Of a stretch of DNA of 40,380 nt, positions 34,636-40,380 are shown piece by piece. The stretch covers positions 1 to 40,380 of the forward strand of contig JAJDCB010000018.1 of assembly GCA_029261065.1 (NCBI GenBank). The letters are read 5' to 3'. The stretch's first letter is position 1, and every line of letters begins with the position of its first letter. Source of the stretch: Candidatus Omnitrophota bacterium. Lineage in GTDB: Bacteria; Omnitrophota; Gorgyraeia; Zapsychrales; Zapsychraceae. A model generated the notes under the pieces. The model worked only from the letters and a program-made list of their open reading frames with translations, was not told where the DNA came from and ran no database searches. A program made the translations under genes and the position numbers.

Positions 34636-34962
34636 CAGACGGAAGATAGTACAGGAACTTATGGAAAATTTAGGTTGTCGGTTAAAAGAGGATCTGGAAG
34701 TTCTGGTATGGGGGGAAGTAGTGGTGATTCATGGGGACATGCGTGGATCTCTCACAAAAAAGGTGACGGGCCATGGACAAGTAATGGCTTTTGGCCAGGA
34801 GAAGGTGCAGGAAAAGAAGCAGTCCTAGGAACTAAATATTCTGGGGTTCTGACTGAAGTGAAAGGATTTCTTGATTCTTCTATTTCTAAAGCAGATGCTT
34901 TTCGTCAATGGAATATGAGTCAAAGAATAGGTGACAGTCACCAAAAAGGGGACAGGCATTGA
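34636..34962 (+). pseudogene. Remnant resembling the tail of a polymorphic/Rhs-type exported protein
   Basis: An open stretch of about 98 codons bounded by repeat C on the left and repeat B on the right, with an in-frame stop at 34633 and its final codons inside repeat B. It has no credible start with a ribosome-binding site. The reading is GTYGKFRLSV, a Gly/Ser-rich turn, then WGHAWISHKKGDGPW and GFWPGEG, then SGVLTEVKGFLDSSI. The GHAW...GFWP...SGV order resembles C-terminal domains of Rhs/polymorphic-toxin-like proteins as I remember them. This is a weak similarity; it is best read as a truncated fragment. Confidence 0.45.
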
Positions 34963-35004
34963 AGAGTTGTAATGATGAGTGTCCCCCTGAGGGTGACTGT
35001 CACC
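34930..35004. repeat. Repeat family B, copy 1
   Basis: GGTGACAGTCACC at the left and GGTGACTGTCACC at the right (34992-35004) enclose GGGGACAGGCATT...AGTGTCCCCC. Copy 2 at 35874-35947 is the same except for one missing A and one G-to-A change. The ends are themselves palindromic. Confidence 0.92.
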
Positions 35005-35009
35005 TTTTT

Positions 35010-35123
35010 CGCATAGACCCCCTTGAAAAGTGATGGGTTGGGCTATGGAGAAATGGACAGTCTTCGAAAAGGGACAGGTCACACTTATTGTCCTGTCCCT
35101 AAACGGGGACAACTGTCCCTTTC
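35010..35123. repeat. Repeat family A, copy 2
   Basis: Starts CGCATAGACCCCCTTGAAAA like copy 1 (34227) and continues through TGGACAGTCTTCGAAAAGGG to a GGGGACAACTGTCCCTTT end. It directly follows repeat B copy 1 and precedes the higBA promoter. Confidence 0.88.
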
Positions 35124-35159
35124 TCTCTTTCTCTGATTTAAAAATTTTTAAAATAAAAT

Positions 35160-35187
35160 TTCCCATATTGGGAATTTATGGTATACT
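35160..35187 (+). promoter_or_regulatory. higBA promoter and candidate HigA operator
   Basis: An exact inverted repeat TTCCCA-TAT-TGGGAA (35160-35174) overlaps the -35 region (TTCCCA, 4 of 6 matches). An extended -10 TGGTATACT has TATACT at 35182-35187, spacer 16. The expected start falls at about 35194, the toxin GTG itself, so the message may be leaderless. The palindrome is a natural site for autorepression by the antitoxin. Confidence 0.65.
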
Positions 35188-35193
35188 TTTATT

Positions 35194-35493
35194 GTGCGAA
35201 TTATTTCAGTTAGTAAATTAAGAGACTTCTGGCTTCAGTCAAAATATCGTGACTCTGAACAAGCTCTTAGGGCCTGGTATACAGAAGCCAAGAGGTCTGA
35301 CTGGTCAAATCCGCATCAGATTAAAAGAGCCTATAGAACGGCTAGCATTATTGGTAATAACAGGGTTGTATTTAATATTTGCGGGAACAAGTATCGTCTG
35401 GTTGTTGCTATAAAGTATGAATATAAAATTTGTTACATTCGATTTATTGGGACACACAAACAATATGATGAGATTGATATCGAGGAGGTGTAG
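35194..35493 (+). CDS. higB: HigB-family mRNA interferase toxin
   Basis: A 99-residue toxin of the RelE superfamily, HigB_toxin type. It opens VRIISVSKLRDFW (GTG start) as family members do, with LRAWYTEAKRSDW, IGNNRVVFNICGNKYRL and CYIRFIGTHKQYDEID, all diagnostic. Such toxins cut mRNA in the ribosome. The start codon coincides with the predicted transcription start. The stop TAG is 2 bases before the antitoxin ATG, the inverted toxin-first order that is typical of hig loci. Confidence 0.92.
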   Translation: MRIISVSKLRDFWLQSKYRDSEQALRAWYTEAKRSDWSNPHQIKRAYRTASIIGNNRVVFNICGNKYRLVVAIKYEYKICYIRFIGTHKQYDEIDIEEV

Positions 35494-35495
35494 TG

Positions 35496-35855
35496 ATGAA
35501 GATGCAAATAACTCCAATTAAAACAAAAAAAGATTATGAACAAGCTCTAGAGGCCATTGACAAACTTTGGGATGCTAAGCCGAATACTAAGGAAGGGGAT
35601 ATGTTGGATGTTCTTGCTACATTAGTTGAAGCCTATGAACAAACACATTATCCAATTTTTCCTCCTGACCCAGTTGAAGCTATAATGTTTCGTATGGATC
35701 AATTGGGATTGAAAAAGGGCGACTTAGCTAAATTTTTTGGTGGGGCTAATAGAGTTTCTGAAGTTCTTCATAGAAAACGGAAATTAACGTTAAAGATGAT
35801 CAAAACTTTGCATGATCAATTGAAAATTCCTTATGAGTCTCTTATAACCGTTTGA
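35496..35855 (+). CDS. higA: HigA-family antitoxin (Xre-type DNA-binding)
   Basis: A 119-residue antitoxin. ATG 35496 is preferred, with AGGAGG at 35483-35488; a GTG at 35493 would add one residue. The N-terminal part (TKKDYEQALEAIDKLWDAKPNTKEGDMLDVLATLVEAYE) matches HigA antitoxins that neutralise HigB, and the C-terminal helix-turn-helix (about 67-118) has GLKKGDLAKFFGGANRVSEVLHRKRKLT. It should bind the TTCCCA palindrome upstream of higB. Confidence 0.93.
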   Translation: MKMQITPIKTKKDYEQALEAIDKLWDAKPNTKEGDMLDVLATLVEAYEQTHYPIFPPDPVEAIMFRMDQLGLKKGDLAKFFGGANRVSEVLHRKRKLTLKMIKTLHDQLKIPYESLITV

Positions 35856-35873
35856 GTATAAAATGAAAGAATA

Positions 35874-35947
35874 GGTGACAGTCACCAAAAGGGGACAGGC
35901 ATTGAAGAGTTGTAATGATAAGTGTCCCCCTGAGGGTGACTGTCACC
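35874..35947. repeat. Repeat family B, copy 2
   Basis: Near-identical to copy 1 at 34930-35004, in the same orientation about 0.94 kb apart. It lies 18 bases after the higA stop. Confidence 0.92.
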
Positions 35948-36136
35948 TTTTTTTCAACACCATGGATTAAAAAAAGTGATGATATTGATGATAAAAATTA
36001 CGTTCGTGACACGGCTAATCGTTCGATGAAAATTGTTCCCAGAACTAACGCTGGAACTGATGATGAAGGAAATGCTGAATATTTATTTAAATTAGAAAGA
36101 TTGGACATTAAACCAACCTTTAAAGCGAATCAATAA
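35948..36136 (+). pseudogene. 3' remnant of an unidentified gene
   Basis: Immediately after repeat B the frame stays open for about 62 codons (TPWIKKSDDIDDKNYV, later MKIVPRTNAGTDDEGNAEY, ending FKANQ). It has plausible protein composition but no start signal of its own; the only upstream start is inside the repeat. Its last 17 bases overlap the convergent isocitrate dehydrogenase. It looks like the tail of a gene whose front was lost at the repeat. Family unknown. Confidence 0.4.
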
Positions 36137-38348
36137 TATCATTAAAAGTGTTGCTTGGACGCATGGCTTTTTCAGTCAGTTCAGGGTTTGGTTGAAAATA
36201 TCCACCAATATCTGCAGGGCACCCTTGTGCGGCTAATAGTTCCTCATTGATTTTATCTTCATTTTCTTCCAATGTTTTCGCAATAGGAGCAAATCTCTCT
36301 TTCAATGATTTGTCTGTATCCTGCTTGGCCAGGGTCTGAGCCCAATAAAGTGCTAAATAGAAAGTGCTACCCCTATTGTCGATTTCATGTACCTTTCGGG
36401 ATGGATTTCGACCATATTCAAGGTACTTTCCAATGGCAAGATCAAGCGTATTTGCAAAAACAGATGCTTTTGTATTCTTTGTCTGTTGGGCAAAAAGTTC
36501 CAAAGAAGGGACAAGAGCGCAGTATTCACCGAGAGAGTCCCAACGGATATGCTGCTCTTTTAAAAATTGTTGAACATGCTTTGGAGCTGAACCTCCAGCG
36601 CCGGTCTCAAAGAGACCACCACCATTTAAAAGTGGAACAATGGAGAGCATACGGGCGCTCGTACCTAATTCCAAAATAGGAAAGAGATCGGTTAAATAAT
36701 CCCGCAGGACATTACCTGTTGCACTGATCGTGTCTTTACCTTCTCGAATTCTTTTTAATGAAAAATTCATGGCATCAACCGGCTTCATAATATGTATGTC
36801 TAAATCTTGTGTATTTAACTCAGCCAAAGCAGGTTCCACTTTTTTAATGAGTTCGTAATCATGAGCTCTTGCTTTATCGAGCCAGAAAACGACGGGTGTG
36901 TTTGTTGCCTTTGCTCTCCTAACAGCTAGACCAACCCAATCTATAATAGGAAGGTCCTTGGTCTGACAAGCTCTAAAGATGTCTCCTTTTTCAACGGGTT
37001 GTTCTAATAGTACTGTACTGGCTGTATTAACAATTTGAATGGTACCCTTGTCCGGAGCTTCAAAGGTTTTATCATGCGAACCATACTCTTCAGCCTTTTT
37101 AGCCATTAAACCAACATTAGATACACTGCCCATAGTAGCAGGATCAAATTGTCCATTTTTTTGTGCATCTTCCAGTATGGCCTGATACATGGTTGCGTAA
37201 CAACGATCCGGAATCATGGCAATGGTGTCTTGCAATTCATCATCATTATTCCACATCTTACCACCATCCCGGATGATATTTGGCATAGAGGCATCAATAA
37301 TAATATTATTCGGTACGTGGAGGTTTGTAATTCCGTTTCGGGAATCGACCATGGCCAATGAGGCTTGCTTTTTGTACACAGCTTTAATGTCGGCCTCTAT
37401 GGCAGCTTTTTTATCTTCTGGAAGCTGGTTTAACCTATCAAGAACATCTGCAAATCCATTATTCAAATTTACGCCAATTGCTTTCATCTCATCTGTATAT
37501 TTTTCCAATACATCTTTGTAGTAAACAGAAACACAGTGACCAAAAATGATAGGATCTGAGACTTTCATCATGGTTGCTTTTAAATGGAGGGAGAGCAGGA
37601 CATTTTCTTTTTCGGCTTTTTTGATCTGCTCAGCATAAAACGTTCGAAGGGATGCAACATTCATGACAGAACAATCGATGACCTCACAAGCTTCCACGGC
37701 AAATTTTTCTTTTAAAGTATGAGTACTACCATTCTCTGCTTTAAACTCGATTTTTAATTCGTCAGATTGACTCATGGTTGTTGATTTTTCACTGGAGAAA
37801 AAATCGTTGTCTTGCATATGAGCCACTTGAGTTTTCGAACCAGCTGTTGGCCAGGGTTTCATCATTTTGTGTGGGTTTGTCCGAGCATTTGCCTTTACCG
37901 ATACAGCGGCCCGTCGGTCAGAGTTTCCTTCCCTTAGTACAGGGTTTACGGCCGAACCCAGCACAACTGCAAATCGAGCCTGTAATGCTTTTTCTTCTTC
38001 ATTTTTAGGATCCTCAGGGTAATCTGGAATTGAATAACCTTTTTCTTGTAATTCTTTAATGGCTGTCTGGAGTTGTGGAATTGATGCGCTGATATTAGGA
38101 AGCTTAATGATATTTGCTTCTGGAGTTTTTGCTAACTCACCAAGCTGAGTCAGACAATCTGGAATTTTTTGGTCTTCCGTTAGTTTTTCTGAAAAGTTTG
38201 CAATAATCCGACCAGTCAACGAAATGTCACTGATGTCTATTTCTATACCGGTTCCCTTTGTATATGCCTTTACAATAGGGAGAAGTGAGTAAGAGGCTAA
38301 AGCTGGCGCTTCATCGATTTTTGTCCAAGTTATTTTTACATTTTTCAC
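36120..38348 (-). CDS. icd: Monomeric NADP-dependent isocitrate dehydrogenase
   Basis: A 742-residue monomeric IDH, which oxidises isocitrate to 2-oxoglutarate with NADP+. The start is GTG at 38348: AAGGAAGG lies 6-7 bases upstream and the protein then begins [20 protein letters not shown], in register with Azotobacter-type IDH (741 residues). A longer TTG start would extend into an inverted repeat. Conserved stretches include [31 protein letters not shown] (substrate binding), [35 protein letters not shown] and [15 protein letters not shown]. The gene is alone on the minus strand, with no other TCA gene nearby. Possibly acquired; see findings. Confidence 0.97.
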   Translation of the reverse strand: MKNVKITWTKIDEAPALASYSLLPIVKAYTKGTGIEIDISDISLTGRIIANFSEKLTEDQKIPDCLTQLGELAKTPEANIIKLPNISASIPQLQTAIKELQEKGYSIPDYPEDPKNEEEKALQARFAVVLGSAVNPVLREGNSDRRAAVSVKANARTNPHKMMKPWPTAGSKTQVAHMQDNDFFSSEKSTTMSQSDELKIEFKAENGSTHTLKEKFAVEACEVIDCSVMNVASLRTFYAEQIKKAEKENVLLSLHLKATMMKVSDPIIFGHCVSVYYKDVLEKYTDEMKAIGVNLNNGFADVLDRLNQLPEDKKAAIEADIKAVYKKQASLAMVDSRNGITNLHVPNNIIIDASMPNIIRDGGKMWNNDDELQDTIAMIPDRCYATMYQAILEDAQKNGQFDPATMGSVSNVGLMAKKAEEYGSHDKTFEAPDKGTIQIVNTASTVLLEQPVEKGDIFRACQTKDLPIIDWVGLAVRRAKATNTPVVFWLDKARAHDYELIKKVEPALAELNTQDLDIHIMKPVDAMNFSLKRIREGKDTISATGNVLRDYLTDLFPILELGTSARMLSIVPLLNGGGLFETGAGGSAPKHVQQFLKEQHIRWDSLGEYCALVPSLELFAQQTKNTKASVFANTLDLAIGKYLEYGRNPSRKVHEIDNRGSTFYLALYWAQTLAKQDTDKSLKERFAPIAKTLEENEDKINEELLAAQGCPADIGGYFQPNPELTEKAMRPSNTFNDIIDSL

Positions 38349-38378
38349 GGGAATACCTTCCTTTTCGAATTGATGTAT

Positions 38379-38455
38379 GGCGAAATCACTTAGCAAGGCG
38401 GGTTCAATTGACTTATATAATAGTCATTGATTCTGCCTTGCTAAGTGATTTCGCC
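38379..38455. repeat. Perfect 21-bp inverted repeat upstream of icd
   Basis: Arms 38379-38399 and 38435-38455 are exact reverse complements over 21 bases, with a 35-base AT-rich loop. The near arm is 31 bases upstream of the icd start. There is no T-run. It could be a regulatory hairpin in the icd leader or a fold-back artefact. Confidence 0.9.
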
Positions 38456-38791
38456 TATTTAAACGGTTTTGACCTTTAGTCAATATAGTAGATTCTATTG
38501 GTTCAGAGAATTTTTTATCTCTTGAAATTTTGTAGATTATAGCGCAAAAGATGAATCATCTCAAGATTGCATATTTTTATCCAGAAGAGAAAGAGTAGTA
38601 GAGAATTAAGAAAGCAAGGGTCAGGTCAATGTAATACCTTGTAAATTGCTTTTTTCGCGTTATGATAGGTGCTTCAGAAATGAAGGAAGCAATAAGTAGC
38701 AAGGAAATATAGAATAACGTTAGTTTTATGATAGCCGGCCTTGCCAAGAATAATCCATCTATAGATATAGAAAACCCAAGAGAGAATAACC
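38456..38791. other. Gene-free gap before typA with a possible repeat
   Basis: No credible gene is seen between the icd leader and typA. A segment at 38614-38655 (GCAAGGGTCAGGTCAATG... then TTGTAAATTGC and six T) looks like a terminator-like or REP-type element with weak CAAGG/CCTTG pairing. No strong promoter for typA was found. Confidence 0.4.
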
Positions 38792-40380
38792 GTGACCACA
38801 CAAATTAGAAATATCGCTATTATCGCCCACGTAGACCATGGCAAAACCACATTAGTTGATAAGTTGCTGGAGCAATCGGGTACATTTGATGAGCGTAAAG
38901 TACTGACTGAACGCATGATGGACTCAAACGATCAGGAAAAAGAGCGTGGTATTACGATCACTTCGAAAAATACCGCAATCAACTGGAATGATTATCATAT
39001 CAATATCGTCGATACCCCGGGGCATGCTGATTTTGGTGGTGAGGTTGAACGCGTCCTCTCGATGGTCGATTCGGTTTTATTATTGGTTGATGCAGTTGAG
39101 GGTCCTATGCCGCAAACCCGTTTTGTTACCCAGAAAGCTTTCGCGATGGGCTTTAAACCGATTGTAGTCATTAATAAAATTGACCGTGAAGCCGCTGACC
39201 CGCATCATGCCTTGGATCTGACGTTTGAATTATTCGATAAGCTTGGTGCAACCGATGAGCAACTCGATTTCCCCGTAATTTATGCCTCGGCCGTTAATGG
39301 TTATGCTGGAGATGAAGCCGAGATTACCAGTGGTGATATGACGCCTTTGTTCGAAGCGATTGTTAAATATGTGCATGCACCGGATGTTGATATCAATGGC
39401 CCTTTGCAGTTACAGATTTCGACACTGGATTATAATAGTTATGCCGGTGTTATCGGCATCGGCCGTATCAAACGTGGTGTCGCTAAAACTAATATGGCGG
39501 TTAAAATTATTGGTTCTGATGGCGCACAACGTAGTGGTCGCATTGAACAGTTATTAAGTTTTCATGGCTTAGACCGTGTGGAAATTGAGGAAGCCCAAGC
39601 GGGTAATATTGTTGCGATTAGCGGTATTGATCCACTCTCTATCTCCGATACGGTTTGTGATCAAGAACACGTTGAAGCACTGCCTGCGATGACAGTTGAT
39701 GAGCCGACTATTAGCATGATGTTTCAGATGAATACCTCGCCATTCTCAGGTAAGGAAGGCGAATTTGTAACTAGTCGAAATATATGGGATCGCCTGCAGA
39801 AGGAATTAAAACATAATGTTGCGCTTCGCGTAGACAAGCAAGAAGGTGAAAAATACAAAGTATCAGGCCGTGGTGAATTACATCTTTCAGTGTTGATTGA
39901 AACCATGCGTCGTGAAAAATTTGAACTAGCAGTCGGCCGCCCAGAAGTGATTGTCCGTGAAGTCGATGGTATTAAGCAAGAGCCTTATGAAGAGCTAACA
40001 GCTGATGTTGAACTCGAGTATCAGGGTGCCGTGATGGAAGGTTTAAGTATGCGTAAAGCAGAACTCAAAGACATGGTTCAAGATGATAAGGGTCGAGTCA
40101 GGCTTGAGTTTATAATCCCCACACGTGGTTTAATCGGTTTTAGAACGGATTATCTTTCCATGACACGTGGTACCGGTTTGTTATACAGTGTGTTTTCCCA
40201 TTACGGTCCAATTGTCTCAGATGGTATCGGCCAACGTCCCAATGGCGTGTTGATAGCAAATGCAAGAGGTAGGGCTGTCGCCTATTCATTATTTCCTTTG
40301 CAGGCTCGTGGTAAGTTGCTCGTGGGAAATGGAGATGAAGTTTACGAAGGTCAGATTGTCGGTATTCATGCGCGTGAGAA
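38792..40380 (+). CDS. typA: Translational GTPase TypA/BipA (3' end beyond window)
   Basis: A ribosome-binding GTPase of the EF-G/LepA group. The start is GTG 38792 (GAGAG about 8 bases upstream), giving [21 protein letters not shown]1 AHVDHGKT is at 12-19; G2/switch region EKERGITI, G3 [16 protein letters not shown] and G4 NKID follow. Domain II has [18 protein letters not shown], and the later domains have [18 protein letters not shown] and [17 protein letters not shown]. 529 codons are present of about 605 in the family. Base composition is richer in GC than the rest of the window, and the protein is strikingly close to E. coli BipA in many segments. Confidence 0.97.
   Translation, partial: MTTQIRNIAIIAHVDHGKTTLVDKLLEQSGTFDERKVLTERMMDSNDQEKERGITITSKNTAINWNDYHINIVDTPGHADFGGEVERVLSMVDSVLLLVDAVEGPMPQTRFVTQKAFAMGFKPIVVINKIDREAADPHHALDLTFELFDKLGATDEQLDFPVIYASAVNGYAGDEAEITSGDMTPLFEAIVKYVHAPDVDINGPLQLQISTLDYNSYAGVIGIGRIKRGVAKTNMAVKIIGSDGAQRSGRIEQLLSFHGLDRVEIEEAQAGNIVAISGIDPLSISDTVCDQEHVEALPAMTVDEPTISMMFQMNTSPFSGKEGEFVTSRNIWDRLQKELKHNVALRVDKQEGEKYKVSGRGELHLSVLIETMRREKFELAVGRPEVIVREVDGIKQEPYEELTADVELEYQGAVMEGLSMRKAELKDMVQDDKGRVRLEFIIPTRGLIGFRTDYLSMTRGTGLLYSVFSHYGPIVSDGIGQRPNGVLIANARGRAVAYSLFPLQARGKLLVGNGDEVYEGQIVGIHARE

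Noticed and set aside
34825-35166. A minus-strand frame of about 113 codons across repeats A and B
   Set aside because: Most of it is repeat sequence and palindromes, and it runs opposite to the better plus-strand remnant; no start signal.
940-35947. CRISPR array among the many repeats
   Set aside because: No set of identical direct repeats with regular unique spacers, and no cas genes; the repeats are dispersed hairpins.
34197-36136. Prophage or integrative element around higBA
   Set aside because: No integrase, att-like direct repeats at a tRNA, or phage genes; only repeats, fragments and one toxin-antitoxin pair.
36305-38008. Several plus-strand frames inside the isocitrate dehydrogenase gene
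   Set aside because: They are shadows of a full-length, well-conserved minus-strand gene.

Overview
The window is about 40 kb of low-GC (roughly 40% by eye) Gram-negative-type bacterial DNA. Nearly all genes lie on the + strand. The mix of genes is: an EgtD-type methyltransferase, an M16 peptidase next to a CpaF-type ATPase, loose response regulators, a CotH/VTC/DUF4956 cluster, prepilin-like proteins, and a NrfHA nitrite reductase with System II cytochrome c biogenesis. Many short hairpin repeats are dispersed between genes. This gene style resembles uncultured lineages such as Candidatus Omnitrophota, but no rRNA or classical marker is present, so that is only an impression. The last gene (typA, from 38.8 kb) is visibly richer in GC and reads like a gammaproteobacterial protein. 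A transfer or an assembly join between about 34.2 and 38.8 kb is therefore possible.

Layout. 0-1.2 kb: 3' part of an EgtD-type methyltransferase, hairpin repeats, tRNA-Ser(GGA). 1.26-8.7 kb: a conserved unknown protein, an M16 peptidase overlapping a CpaF/VirB11-type ATPase, two single-domain response regulators, tRNA-Arg(ACG), a PAS histidine kinase, tadA, tRNA-Ser(GCT). 8.86-13.7 kb: a DUF4956 membrane protein, a CotH-kinase/beta-helix protein and a VTC polyphosphate-polymerase-like protein, with a convergent calcineurin-like phosphoesterase. 13.8-20.9 kb: a GT-C glycosyltransferase, a SAM methyltransferase, a GT2-GtrA glycosyltransferase, a MORN-like repeat protein, two prepilin-like proteins and a PilX-like protein. 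20.9-28.3 kb: an inverted pair of telomere-like heptamer arrays, tex, a response regulator (- strand), a MscS channel, a TIGR01777 SDR protein, dnaX, recR, tRNA-Asn. 28.4-34.2 kb: a lipoprotein, resB, ccsA, nrfH and nrfA in one tight run. 34.2-36.1 kb: a repeat-rich patch with a small membrane ORF, two gene remnants and a higBA toxin-antitoxin pair. 36.1-40.4 kb: monomeric isocitrate dehydrogenase (- strand), a 443-bp gap with a 21-bp perfect inverted repeat, and typA cut by the window end.

How genes work together. The clearest pathway is dissimilatory nitrite reduction to ammonium: ResB and CcsA attach haem to the multihaem NrfH and NrfA encoded directly downstream. TadA should deaminate A34 of the tRNA-Arg(ACG) encoded 1.25 kb upstream. 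The DUF4956-CotH-VTC group and the following glycosyltransferase/pilin group look like envelope-assembly modules whose substrates cannot be read from sequence. The two response regulators and the histidine kinase around tRNA-Arg may form a local signalling set.
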